NCBI RefSeq assembly: GCF_000317475.1
Contig: NC_019763.1
Span: 186,001 to 250,000, forward strand
Length of the DNA: 64,000 nt
Reading direction: 5' to 3'
Source of the DNA: Oscillatoria nigro-viridis PCC 7112
GTDB taxonomy: Bacteria > Cyanobacteriota > Cyanobacteriia > Cyanobacteriales > Microcoleaceae
Shown here: in pieces, positions 41,535-49,947 of the stretch
How the letters are laid out: every line of letters begins with the position of its first letter
Numbering within the stretch: the first letter of the stretch is position 1
Position numbers and translations under genes: made by a program
Notes under the pieces: generated by a model
What the model was told of the DNA's origin: nothing
The model's database searches: none
The model's input: only the letters and a program-made list of their open reading frames with translations

Positions 41535-43226
41535 TTAATCCAAAATTATGCCAAAATTGCGATCGATTGCTTCATCACGATCGTTAAAAGCATTTTCGTT
41601 TTCTTGCTCTTGAGATGCTAAGATTGCGTTCCAGCCGGCAAAGCCTGGATTGATTCGCTTTGATTGAGGGAATGTTTCAATAATTTCTTTTGACAGTCGA
41701 TCGCCGTCTCGATCTCCTTTGAAGCCGACTACTATAGTTTCTACTTCCTTAAGAAAGCCGGTTGGCAGCGAAGAAACCGCATCAATGCTTAAGTATAAAG
41801 TCGGCCTCTTATTGAAATCTGGATCTAAGGCAATTACCGACAGGAGTTCTACCGGGTTGCTGGCAATAATGGCTCTTTCAATATTGTTTTGAACCGCTAT
41901 CCAGAAAACTCCCTTCTCACTGTTGTCGCCTCCTTGATGTGAGCCTTCCTCATGACTGTCAATGGAAAATTTTCCATTGGCGTCTAAGGTGCAGGTTCCT
42001 CTGTACTCTCCTGCAAGAGTGCGGAGTTGGAATACAGGGCGGTTCAGGCTGTCTGCGTCTATCCATCCCCTGTCGTGTAGGAGGTCGATTAATTCGACTG
42101 GCAGACAAGCATTTTCTATTAAATTGCTTCGTACAGACTCCCAGTTAAGTGAGTCGAACCCCGATGTTTCGCGCTCGTTGGGCGAGTCGGGTTTGCCTAC
42201 ATCTTCTGACTCAGAGATTAGAGAATCTTTGTCGGTTTCTGAGGAAGTCCCTGTGCTGCTTCCTTCTCGCTCTGGCCTGTCAATATTAGAGTAGGTCTGC
42301 CAGTATATTGGTGAAGAATTGCTCTCGATGCTGCTGTTCCTCATTTCGCCGCAGTCATCAGCATCACTATCATTGTTCGCGTCGCTATTTGGTTTAGAGT
42401 TTTCTGTTTCCAAAATTTCGTTCAATTCTCGCTCTTGCAATGGGGGAATGGCTTCCACATTTATGTCAGTATTAGCAGAGTAAGTGACTCCTCTGTATTT
42501 TTGCAGCCCCTTGAAGGTGTAAGCTTTGCCTAAATGAGTGCCGCTAAAAGCAATATTGCCTAATTTGTAGCTAATCCCTAATTCGCCTGCGGGGGTAGGT
42601 TCTATTTTTACACTAATGCCTTGTTCAACGAGTCGGTCAATCAAAAGAGCGAGCGCAGGACTGTCAGTGGTTGCTCTATCTAGTGCTGTTTGCAGTTGTT
42701 CCCGCGTGCTGATTTCCCCCGTTCTTGCTAACCGTCGGTGTTCGCCAGTCGTGGGAGAACGGCGTTCTTTATCAAAACTGCGGGAAGCTGGTGTCAAGTC
42801 ATACTTTTCTTCCAATTCTTGAATCAATTTTTCGCTGCGTAGATAGTTCCAGCTATCTGATACGCAAGTTCCTTGCTCATCCAATTTGATACGGCTGGCT
42901 GCAATGTGAATGTGGTCGTGGTCGCGGTCGGTATGGCGGATGATAGCAAACAGATTTTTATCCAGTCCCATTCCTTCTAGGTAATCTAGGGCGATCGCCC
43001 GCCATTTGGCATCAGGGATATACTCGCCATCCGGCACGCTTAAGGTCGCATGGTAAACTGGTTTTTCAACTCTAGGGTTGAGTTGTTTGGAGAACAGAAA
43101 CTCAGCAGCTAATTCCTGGACATTTTCTCCTACCATATTTCCTCCAATCAGTGAAGCTCCTTCTTTGGAGAAGAGGTAATTGAGCAATGGGGTAAAAGTT
43201 TTACCGATTTTCTGCTTGCCAATCAT
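41535..43226 (-). CDS. Conjugative relaxase (MobA/VirD2-like) fused to a Toprim-like domain
   Basis: 563 residues. The N-terminal relaxase domain (1-260) has a candidate nicking Tyr near residue 17 (TPLLNYLFSKEG) and the metal site RHTDRDHDHIHIAASRIK (about 97-114), followed by SDSWNYLRSEKLIQELEEKY. An acidic, Ser-rich linker (about 275-345) follows. The C-terminal ~150 residues look like a Toprim domain: ERAIIASNPVELLSVIALD with the conserved Glu, then TIVVGFKGDRDGDRLSKEII with the Asp-x-Asp motif. Relaxases nick oriT and pilot the strand. A Toprim end could act in priming or strand handling. One CAATGG palindrome lies inside the coding sequence near residue 418. MobC follows upstream at 43284. 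Confidence 0.85.
   Translation of the reverse strand: MIGKQKIGKTFTPLLNYLFSKEGASLIGGNMVGENVQELAAEFLFSKQLNPRVEKPVYHATLSVPDGEYIPDAKWRAIALDYLEGMGLDKNLFAIIRHTDRDHDHIHIAASRIKLDEQGTCVSDSWNYLRSEKLIQELEEKYDLTPASRSFDKERRSPTTGEHRRLARTGEISTREQLQTALDRATTDSPALALLIDRLVEQGISVKIEPTPAGELGISYKLGNIAFSGTHLGKAYTFKGLQKYRGVTYSANTDINVEAIPPLQERELNEILETENSKPNSDANNDSDADDCGEMRNSSIESNSSPIYWQTYSNIDRPEREGSSTGTSSETDKDSLISESEDVGKPDSPNERETSGFDSLNWESVRSNLIENACLPVELIDLLHDRGWIDADSLNRPVFQLRTLAGEYRGTCTLDANGKFSIDSHEEGSHQGGDNSEKGVFWIAVQNNIERAIIASNPVELLSVIALDPDFNKRPTLYLSIDAVSSLPTGFLKEVETIVVGFKGDRDGDRLSKEIIETFPQSKRINPGFAGWNAILASQEQENENAFNDRDEAIDRNFGIILD
41960..41979. repeat. CAATGG palindrome, copy 4 (inside the relaxase gene)
   Basis: A perfect copy of the 20-bp palindrome lies in frame inside the relaxase gene, where it encodes the residues NGKFSI. 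It sits at the junction between the linker and the Toprim-like domain. Confidence 0.85.
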
Positions 43227-43283
43227 TATTTACTAAACTTAAAACTTGTGTAGTAAAAAAGTGATGATTTGTGGATGTTTTTA

Positions 43284-43661
43284 TTAAAAGTTTTCGCTAG
43301 GAGCTTCTAAATTTTCCTCAATATCGCTTAAATTCATTAGAAGTGGTACGTTCATTTGCTGTTGCTGTACTTGCTTGAGCAGTGCCAAAGTTTGCTCAAT
43401 CAGATCCTCAAAGTTGGCTGGCTGTGTAATTTTTTCCCCCATCCATAATGCTTGTTCTGTAGCAAGGGCAATCGGTTTGAGGCGGAGGTTAAGTTCGGCT
43501 AATTTTTGGCACAAAGCTGGTTGATGTTGTTGTTTAAAAGTGTGGTATCGGAACAGACTGCTGATGCTCACCTGGAGATTTTTAGCCATTGTCTCAGCAA
43601 GTTGAAGTTCTTCTGGCGTTAGGTATACGGCTATTCTTTTGATTCGTTTGGATCTCGACAT
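43284..43661 (-). CDS. MobC-like relaxosome protein
   Basis: 125 residues. The ribbon-helix-helix start KRIAVYLTPEELQLAETMAK, then NLQVSISSLFRYHTFKQQ, matches mobilization accessory proteins. The rest is helical. It lies 57 bp upstream of the relaxase on the same strand, the standard mobC-mobA order, and the DNA just upstream (43662-44480) is the expected place for oriT. Confidence 0.75.
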   Translation of the reverse strand: MSRSKRIKRIAVYLTPEELQLAETMAKNLQVSISSLFRYHTFKQQHQPALCQKLAELNLRLKPIALATEQALWMGEKITQPANFEDLIEQTLALLKQVQQQQMNVPLLMNLSDIEENLEAPSENF

Positions 43662-43814
43662 GGCTAGTTTGCTCGCTATTTGGTGTTGGGTAACGAACTT
43701 TATCCTTCGGCTGCGATCGGGTAGCGTGCGCGGAGGGCAATCGCGCCTCAGCCACTTGCCACTCGCTTGTTGCCTGGAGGGGCTTTAAGGCATGGCAACT
43801 CGATGTCAGTCTTT

Positions 43815-43958
43815 CCAATGGAAAATTTTCCCTTGCCACTAGGGCTTAGACTCAGGTTTGGCTGAATTCAACAGGCGTGGGAATTTCCAATGGAAAATTT
43901 TCCATTGTCACTGTGGCCCAGAGCCAGATTTGGCTGAACTTAACAGGCGTGGGAATTT
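43815..43958. repeat. Two 72-bp tandem repeats, each opening with the CAATGG palindrome
   Basis: Unit one is 43815-43886 and unit two 43887-43958. A third begins at 43959 (CCAATAGACATCTGGG) and fades out. Both full units start with the palindrome (one mismatch in the first, perfect in the second) and share TTTGGCTGAA and AACAGGCGTGGGAATTT. About one base in six differs between the units, so the duplication is not recent. Confidence 0.8.
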
Positions 43959-44112
43959 CCAATAGACATCTGGGAAAATCAATGATGCGTGCTCTTCCAC
44001 TTTTGCTTGCATACGCGATCGCCCTTGTCTCTACATCTTTTTTCGAGATGTCTGTGTGAAGTACCCGATGCTGATTGCAAGCAATACAGCGCGGGGCTTC
44101 CCGTCTAATAGC

Positions 44113-44132
44113 TAATGGAAAATTTTCCATTG
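44113..44132. repeat. CAATGG palindrome, copy 7
   Basis: TAATGGAAAATTTTCCATTG, one mismatch from the consensus, lies in the mobC-parM intergenic region. Copies 5 and 6 are those inside the 72-bp repeats (43816-43835 and 43888-43907). Confidence 0.8.
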
Positions 44133-44480
44133 AACAGCGACAGGCTGGCAGCAGCGCTCTCCTCATAGGGGTGCTATCCCGTTAGAGAAAGCAGTTTGCA
44201 CGCACCTCTGACACAGCTTGCTACCAAAAGCTCTGTCCCAGCCTAAGCCGTGAGTCCGATTTTTGTAGATGCTGGGATTCAGACAACTGGCTGAGGGAGG
44301 GGAGGTTTTAGGAGGGGTTAATAAGTAGTAAGTGCGTTTTAATCCTTGAATAGCTGTTGTTTTACAGCCTTCTTTTGAGGTGGCACGCTTGGCTTAGCGT
44401 AAGGGTTATTTCTGCACGTCCTTTCCGTACAGGGCTGTTTGTTTACCACTCTTGAAACTTCAATTAGGAAGACCTGCGAT

Positions 44481-45662
44481 ATGAGCGAAACTACTATCGA
44501 CACCATCTGGCCTCAAGCGATCGCGGCCTGCGATTACGGGGGGTCAGCTACCAAAATTCTTTACGCAGGACCAAAGAATCAAATTCGACTGCTGTGCATG
44601 GAACCAGAGGTTGTATCTGTACCGCACGAATCAATTTTGGCTTATGGCACAGACCAATTGGGGTCAGCCGAGCCTGAGAATACGGCTTGGGTTGCCTTTA
44701 GGAACGATTACAGGGCAGTAGGGTATTTGGCGAAAGAGAGGTTTCACGCCAATGCTGGCCTTTCGGAGCTTAAGTACGAGAGGGCGCTGCACAAAACTCT
44801 GGCTGGGATGTGGGCGATTAAGGAAAAGCTGAATTTGCCTGCGAAATTTACGGCGGCGATCGCCGTGTTGTTGCCACCGGGGGAATATGAAGACCGGGGG
44901 AGGTTCGAGCGGGTGCTGCGGGAAGCTTTAGCAGATTACCAAACTCCTACAGGTCAGATGAGCGTGGAATTGTTGGCGTTTAACTGCAAGCCAGAGGGGG
45001 GTGGCATTTACCTGATGCACAACAAGAAAGTCGGCTCTGTTTTGAAAGAGCGGGTGTGCGCGATCGCCATGATTGGCTACCGTAATGCTAGCCTCCTGGT
45101 GGTGCAACGGGGGGATGTTAGACCGGGAAAAACGAGCGATTTGGGCTTCATCCGCATGGTGGAGAGGGTGGTAGCTAGGACTTCAGGGCAGACTGCGGAG
45201 CGATTGACTCCGGCGATCGCAGCAGCGGGATCTGAGTTCAAGGCAGCTCCTTTAATGCGGTTGGCTCGCAGCACGACTAAGCAAGGGCGGGCTGAAGAAG
45301 TGCAGCAGATGATAGCAGCAATCAAAGAGGCACGGCCTGAATATGCGCGGAGTCTCACCAGTTGGTTGGATGAGAATTTGCCGCCGGATTGTGATGAGTT
45401 GGTGTTCTGCGGTGGGACGGCTGATTATCTCGGTAAGGAGTTAAACGAACATTACGATCGCTTTCCGATTATTTGGAATGCCGAAATTGCTATGCCACCT
45501 ATTTTGGAAAAGAAAGGGTTTGAAAATCGGCTCAATGATGTCTATGGGATGTTTTCGTATTTCAAGGCAAATTTGAAAAAGCAGTTCAATTCTCAGGTCA
45601 CAGAATCCGCTGTTTGTGGGTCAAAAACTTCCGTTTTACAGGAGATAGTTGGTCGTGGCTAA
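44481..45662 (+). CDS. ParM/StbA-like actin family ATPase (plasmid segregation)
   Basis: The ATG at 44481 has AGGAAG nine bases upstream and gives 393 residues; an upstream TTG is unlikely. The actin-fold motifs are visible: phosphate-1 loop AACDYGGSATKILYAG near the start, LLPPGEYEDRGRFERVLREA, and the adenosine motif LVFCGGTADYLGKELNEHY near residue 310. ParM-type filaments push plasmid copies apart by way of a DNA-binding adaptor. Its last codons overlap the next gene, which is the likely adaptor. The repeats just upstream may be the centromere. Confidence 0.75.
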   Translation: MSETTIDTIWPQAIAACDYGGSATKILYAGPKNQIRLLCMEPEVVSVPHESILAYGTDQLGSAEPENTAWVAFRNDYRAVGYLAKERFHANAGLSELKYERALHKTLAGMWAIKEKLNLPAKFTAAIAVLLPPGEYEDRGRFERVLREALADYQTPTGQMSVELLAFNCKPEGGGIYLMHNKKVGSVLKERVCAIAMIGYRNASLLVVQRGDVRPGKTSDLGFIRMVERVVARTSGQTAERLTPAIAAAGSEFKAAPLMRLARSTTKQGRAEEVQQMIAAIKEARPEYARSLTSWLDENLPPDCDELVFCGGTADYLGKELNEHYDRFPIIWNAEIAMPPILEKKGFENRLNDVYGMFSYFKANLKKQFNSQVTESAVCGSKTSVLQEIVGRG

Positions 45663-46134
45663 GGAAAAAGAAAGGGTTGATTTTTTGTGGCGCTATCAGC
45701 CTTTAAAATCTACTCATGATGGAGTTTTGATGTCCTATATTAAAGGCAATTTATTGCTGCCTTCGAGAGAAATGATTCTCCAATCTCTGCGACCTTACTG
45801 GCTGCCGCTAGCATATCTGGAAAAAGAGAATATCGATCCAGTTATTTTAGGGCGGTTATTTAGAAATGCCGTCTATGCTCTGGAAAAGCACGCTCTCTAT
45901 TTGCGCGAGCGAGGCGGGATTGAATATCCTCCTACTAATATAGGGGGAATGCCTATTTCCAAAATACCATTTTCGCGAGAAGTACCTGCTGGCATTGAGG
46001 AGGCAGACCGTTCTCTGCTTTACGGTGTGGAAAGCTTGACGCCTCCTAACCATTCCACCCGTAGCGGATTGACGGCGGATGACTTCTTTGAATTAGAGGG
46101 TGGCGAGGATTTCGATGATTCAGGATTCGCATGA
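45655..46134 (+). CDS. Small partner of the ParM-like protein (ParR-position)
   Basis: The GTG at 45655 has AGGAG ten bases upstream and overlaps the parM-like stop by eight bases. It gives 159 residues: MAKEKERVDFLWRYQPLKST, then LLPSREMILQSLRPYWLPLA and an acidic tail (ADDFFELEGGEDFDDSGFA). The coupled position and size suggest the adaptor that joins filament and DNA. I do not see a clear ribbon-helix-helix motif, so the ParR role is a hypothesis. Confidence 0.5.
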   Translation: MAKEKERVDFLWRYQPLKSTHDGVLMSYIKGNLLLPSREMILQSLRPYWLPLAYLEKENIDPVILGRLFRNAVYALEKHALYLRERGGIEYPPTNIGGMPISKIPFSREVPAGIEEADRSLLYGVESLTPPNHSTRSGLTADDFFELEGGEDFDDSGFA

Positions 46135-46332
46135 ATGAGCTTCAATTATTGAGCGGAATTTGACTCTAATTACCTCTGCAAATACAGGGATGATAGTCAT
46201 TGTGTTGTATTTGCAAATTTAGTTAAAGATTAGGCACATTTTCTTGCTGGTTGGGCAGTTATTAGCTATCCATACAAAGCAGAAATAAGTGTATTTTTGT
46301 TAGGAAATCAACCTGAAATAGGACAGTTCGAC

Positions 46333-47178
46333 ATGGCAAGTAGAAGTAGAAACTCGAAATATCAAGTGCAACTAACCGATTCTGTGGTTAAACAGGTAGA
46401 TGAAGGAGGAGATTCCGGTATGGATACAGCGATAGAAAACTCGAATGGTTTCAAAGAGTGCGGGTTAGAGAAGGTTGAAAAATCGGCTACTAAAATTCAT
46501 CTGATTGATGGAGAGAAAGGCGGGGTTGGCAAGAGCTTATTTGCTAGGGTTTTGATTCAGTATTTCTTGGACAAGAATTTCCCATTTTTTGCCGTAGATA
46601 CCGATCGCTCTAATCCTGATGTATCTCGAATCTATGAGAGCGTATGCCGTGAAGCTCTGTTTAGCGAGGACGAGAAGAAGTTTTACGAAGCGGATCGGAT
46701 TTTTGAATTGGCGTTTGAAAAGAGCGTAATTGTCAATTTACCGGCTCAGGTTTATCCTTTGGTAACTAAGTGGATGGGAAGAAACAATTTAATTGAGTTG
46801 GGGAAGCAGTCTCGCATTAGTTTTTGCAAGTGGTTTATTTGCACGGGGGGCTACGATAGCGTGCAGCTCTTTTTGAAGTCAGTTAAGCATTTTGACAATA
46901 AGATTGCTCACGTCCTCGTCCGGAATTTGGGATTGGAGGATGATTGGAGTTCTGTGGAAGAGATGGAGGAGGTGCAGAATGCGATTAAAAAGTATGAGGT
47001 GAAGGTGATTGATTTTCCTAAGTTTTATTCACGGGAAAGGAATGCGATCGATGCTCGGGGGATAACTTTTGATTTGGCAAGGAATAGCCAGGAACTCGGG
47101 GTGCTGGGCCGACAGCGGATTAAGTCGTTTATGTTGTCAGCTTATGAGGCGTTTGAAACTACGGGGATGTTGCCGTGA
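46333..47178 (+). CDS. TraL/ParA-like P-loop ATPase
   Basis: From the ATG at 46333 (AGGAC upstream) 281 residues; a TTG at 46297 is possible. After a polar N-terminal ~50 residues comes the deviant Walker A motif HLIDGEKGGVGKSLFARVLI and FFAVDTDRSNPDVSRIYE, as in ParA/MinD and the plasmid transfer protein TraL. It then has KWFICTGGYDSVQLFLKSVK and AHVLVRNLGLEDDW. The layout (KGGVGKS, then DTDxxNP) fits the TraL-type nucleotide-binding proteins of conjugative plasmids better than a partition ParA. The stop overlaps the start of the next gene by four bases (GTGA). Confidence 0.65.
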   Translation: MASRSRNSKYQVQLTDSVVKQVDEGGDSGMDTAIENSNGFKECGLEKVEKSATKIHLIDGEKGGVGKSLFARVLIQYFLDKNFPFFAVDTDRSNPDVSRIYESVCREALFSEDEKKFYEADRIFELAFEKSVIVNLPAQVYPLVTKWMGRNNLIELGKQSRISFCKWFICTGGYDSVQLFLKSVKHFDNKIAHVLVRNLGLEDDWSSVEEMEEVQNAIKKYEVKVIDFPKFYSRERNAIDARGITFDLARNSQELGVLGRQRIKSFMLSAYEAFETTGMLP

Positions 47179-47858
47179 GTTATGGTGCTGTTGATACTAA
47201 ATCTTTGCTTGATATTGCTTTAGAGGGGCAATCTGAGGAGTATAGGCGCAAAGTTTTGGAGTTGGCTTTTAAGGGGAAAATTGAGCCAACTGACCCGATT
47301 TTTCTGATTTTGTTGGCTGCTGGCCGATTGGAAGTGCTGATTCAAGAGAGTCCAAAACCAGAGGATTTTGAGTTAGCGTTCGATCGGTGGGTGGGGCGGA
47401 TTAACAAGACTTTGGCGAGTTACGAACGGGTGGCGGTTGAGAAGCAAGAGGGGAAAATTGCTCAAGCAGTCAATTCTTTGGTGCGTCAGACGGAGTTGAC
47501 TCGGTGGAGGACATCGGCTCTTGCTTTGATACCGGCTGCGGGGATCCTGTTGGTAGCGTTGGGTGTCGGTGCTTTGATAGGGTGGATGGGTTTACTTTGG
47601 TCGCAAGGAGGGTTGGCACCGGGGGAAGCAGTTTCTTTAACTCAGGAGCAGGCGGAGACTTTGCGGTGGGCAACGAGTGCTGAGGGGAAGTTTGCTCGGA
47701 ATTTGATGAGGTGGAATTCGGATAGTCTTACTGATCTGGAATGTAAAAAGGATGTCAAGCGTCTGGGGGTGACTTTGGAAGTGGCGGGAAGGCCAGCTAT
47801 TTCGGGATTCTGTACAATTTGGGTAGAATCGCCAGAGTATCGTAAATTTAAGGATTGA
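47175..47858 (+). CDS. DUF6753-like membrane protein
   Basis: 227 residues from GTG 47175, overlapping the ATPase stop. A soluble N-terminal ~110 residues (LELAFKGKIEPTDPIFLILL) precede one membrane helix (about 118-145, ALALIPAAGILLVALGVGAL). A C-terminal domain contains LTDLECKKDVKRLGVTLEVA. It resembles the cyanobacterial DUF6753 family, which accompanies TraL-like ATPases. A role in transfer, such as tethering the ATPase to the membrane, is inferred. Confidence 0.6.
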   Translation: MSYGAVDTKSLLDIALEGQSEEYRRKVLELAFKGKIEPTDPIFLILLAAGRLEVLIQESPKPEDFELAFDRWVGRINKTLASYERVAVEKQEGKIAQAVNSLVRQTELTRWRTSALALIPAAGILLVALGVGALIGWMGLLWSQGGLAPGEAVSLTQEQAETLRWATSAEGKFARNLMRWNSDSLTDLECKKDVKRLGVTLEVAGRPAISGFCTIWVESPEYRKFKD

Positions 47859-47906
47859 ACACTGGTGTGACTTTACCCAGAAGTTAGCTAACTTTTCCAA
47901 GTTCTA

Positions 47907-48035
47907 ATGATGATTATTTCGTTCATCTTGCTGCTGACGTGTATAGTATTTCTTCCTGTAATTACCATTTTACTGCTAGTTTGGTATGCTTCAAGTTTTA
48001 AAGCTCGTGAAAAAGATCGTTTGAGGCGTTGCTGA
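47907..48035 (+). CDS. Possible single-pass membrane peptide, tail altered by a MITE
   Basis: A 42-residue frame starting ATGATG reads MMIISFILLLTCIVFLPVIT, then ILLLVWYASSFKAREKDRL and stops in RRC. One strong membrane helix is followed by a basic tail. The last few codons lie inside the miniature element starting at 48025, so the original protein may have been longer. No clear ribosome site precedes it. Confidence 0.35.
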   Translation: MMIISFILLLTCIVFLPVITILLLVWYASSFKAREKDRLRRC

Positions 48036-48137
48036 TTCACGGTATGAATCAACTTTTGGCTTGAAGTTACAAAACTCACCCTACTTGGCTTATAGCCCTT
48101 CCGAAATCTTGAATTTATACCTGTATTCAGCAACGCC
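48025..48137. mobile_element. Miniature inverted-repeat element (MITE), 113 bp
   Basis: The left end GGCGTTGCTGATTCACGGTA matches the right end read on the other strand (GGCGTTGCTGAATACAGGTA), and the match continues for about 30 bp with a few differences. There is no coding sequence inside. GGCGTTGCTGAAT-type ends occur on cyanobacterial insertion sequences, so this is probably a non-autonomous derivative. No clear target duplication was found. Confidence 0.6.
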
Positions 48138-48229
48138 AGGCTGAATCTCATTAACTACCAATAGTCACACAAACCTGGGATAATTTAAACAAACGGCTCA
48201 GATGGTAAGCCAAAGAAGCGAAAACAGCA

Positions 48230-49924
48230 ATGGCAAGCTACAGAGAATGGAACCAAGCATTAGTGTCTTACTTTACCAGTGGTGTACCGCGCGGTACTAA
48301 ACTTTACGTAAGCGTTGACGACGATGTACTCGAGCGTATTGGTCTAGAATTTGGAAAGGATACGGGCGTCAACAACGGTCGCGATGACTTTTTGATTGCC
48401 GTAAGGAAAAAAGTCATCCTTGACCAACAAGTTAATTTGAGCAACTTGCGAGGGTGTGATTCTGACGGTTTACCCAAAAGTATTGCCTTTCTCAGTGCCA
48501 CAGTTCTAGCCGCCTATCAGATGGCTGAGGAAGAAAAAATATCAGAACTAAACTACTTCCGGCGATTGCAGAATATTTTAGGTCTGTCCGGCGCTTGTCG
48601 TCCACCGGGCATGGAATTTGGTTACGGAGCTGAAGAACCGCTATGGAAAGAATGGAATCTTTGGCTAAGGCAACAGGGATTCTTACCTTCAGCAGTTCGA
48701 GGTCGCGGTGGTCCAACTACCTATATAAATTATCCAATTTCGCAATCTCTTCTGCGCCACGCTGATAAAAACCGACTTCTAGATCTATTTAACGAAAAGC
48801 AATGGACAGCCCAATGGGATGCCCAAACTTTATTTACTCATGTCCGCCGCGAGACATCAAGGCTTTGCCAACACTTAAAAGAGTTACTGACGAGCAACAG
48901 GCAGCGGTATGAAGCCGTTGCCGAAGCAATTCACGAAGTTTACGAACAATGGCAAAATGAGGGGAAACCAGTAACACTAAAACAAGGAGTACGCACCTGG
49001 AGCCGCTACCTTTTTGCAGGTTTATATCGCACTGAAGATCCATTCTTGGGCCAGATTGATTACTATCTCTACCCGAAACAGCTAAAAGGGCGACCAGTAG
49101 AATCGGTACAAGTTCAGTACAGAGATAACGTTCACCAGCTTCGGGACGAACGCGCTGGATGGTATTTCCCTCTAAAAGATCCAATAAATAGGAATGAATT
49201 GGATCGCGGTGCAAGATACCAAATTAGTTGTTCTACAGACCTGGATTCCCTAATTTTGCCCGAGCGTAACTTTTGGATATTAATTCCAGATCCCGATAAC
49301 CCAGATTCAGGAGCCTATGCTTCTTGGGGAACGCCATCCCTCGGTACGCCATTTATCCTACTCTACAAAAAAGAACTGCTCTCAGATATTCAACGGTTGC
49401 AAGATGAGCAGCTATTGAAATGGCAGGGTGGAGCACAACCAGTATTTAAAAATTCTACCTGGTTTGAAATTCACACCTGCATGGTTGTTTCCCAAGCTTG
49501 GGATGCAGTCTTTATCAAAAGTCAAGAACTTAAAGATGCTTTGCAACCCAGTGTCCGTTTATCTATTAGCTTTTCAGGTGGTTTGCGCGTACCTCAATTG
49601 GGTGCATGGCTAGAGGGACATAGCCCTCTAGTAACTATCTTTGGTTTCCATCCCACAGTTGAGTTACAAGTAACTCGATTATCGGATGATTCCCAAATTT
49701 GGGAAAAGTTACAGCAAAGTACAAATATTCCCATTGTAGTTAACTTTCCTAGTGTAGGTGACTATCTCGTAAAAGCTACTTGTGGAGGTGAATCTAGCGA
49801 GCGCTTTGTCAGAATTGTTGATTGGAGTGGTCTGTCAATAGTAGAACCATCAAGTTGTGAAGTGATGCCGATCGGTTCAAGTCATAATATTTGTGGCAGC
49901 GTCCTTCAGTCATTGGCTCAATAA
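48230..49924 (+). CDS. Unknown protein, first gene of the DUF1998-helicase cassette
   Basis: 564 residues. It begins YREWNQALVSYFTSGVPRGT, then KLYVSVDDDVLERIG. A PPGMEFGYGAEEPLWKEWNL segment follows, then GRGGPTTYINYPISQSLLRH, and a C-terminal beta-rich part (about 430-560, TIFGFHPTVELQVTRLSDDS). No nuclease, methylase or helicase motif is seen. It lies directly before an unknown wHTH protein and a giant helicase on the same strand with tight spacing, so the three probably act together. Proteins of this start pattern seem to keep company with DUF1998 helicases, but I cannot name the family. Confidence 0.6.
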   Translation: MASYREWNQALVSYFTSGVPRGTKLYVSVDDDVLERIGLEFGKDTGVNNGRDDFLIAVRKKVILDQQVNLSNLRGCDSDGLPKSIAFLSATVLAAYQMAEEEKISELNYFRRLQNILGLSGACRPPGMEFGYGAEEPLWKEWNLWLRQQGFLPSAVRGRGGPTTYINYPISQSLLRHADKNRLLDLFNEKQWTAQWDAQTLFTHVRRETSRLCQHLKELLTSNRQRYEAVAEAIHEVYEQWQNEGKPVTLKQGVRTWSRYLFAGLYRTEDPFLGQIDYYLYPKQLKGRPVESVQVQYRDNVHQLRDERAGWYFPLKDPINRNELDRGARYQISCSTDLDSLILPERNFWILIPDPDNPDSGAYASWGTPSLGTPFILLYKKELLSDIQRLQDEQLLKWQGGAQPVFKNSTWFEIHTCMVVSQAWDAVFIKSQELKDALQPSVRLSISFSGGLRVPQLGAWLEGHSPLVTIFGFHPTVELQVTRLSDDSQIWEKLQQSTNIPIVVNFPSVGDYLVKATCGGESSERFVRIVDWSGLSIVEPSSCEVMPIGSSHNICGSVLQSLAQ

Positions 49925-49947
49925 AGTTAAATAAATTCAGAAGTAAA

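Larger units (their letters stand above)
43662..44480. other. Non-coding relaxase/partition control region, oriT or centromere candidate
   Basis: About 820 bp between the divergent mobC and parM-like genes with no convincing gene. It contains two full 72-bp tandem repeats with the CAATGG palindrome (43815-43958), a third partial one and a further palindrome (44113-44132). A G-rich stretch (GGGAGGGGAGGTTTTAGGAG, about 44295) follows. The divergent promoters of the mob and par genes should be here. Assignment as oriT or parC is inference from position. Confidence 0.5.

Noticed and set aside
43815-43958. 72-bp repeats as a CRISPR array
   Set aside because: Whole units are similar, with no unique spacers between short constant repeats, and no cas gene is present.
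43594-44166. Minus-strand frames in the mobC-parM region
   Set aside because: They consist largely of translated palindromes and 72-bp repeats (MENFPLEI repeated) and have no coding character.
46333-47178. Classical ParA partition ATPase
   Set aside because: The DGEKGGVGKS and DTDRSNPD pattern, the length and the coupling to a DUF6753-like membrane protein fit TraL-type transfer proteins better, and a ParM-like system is already adjacent.
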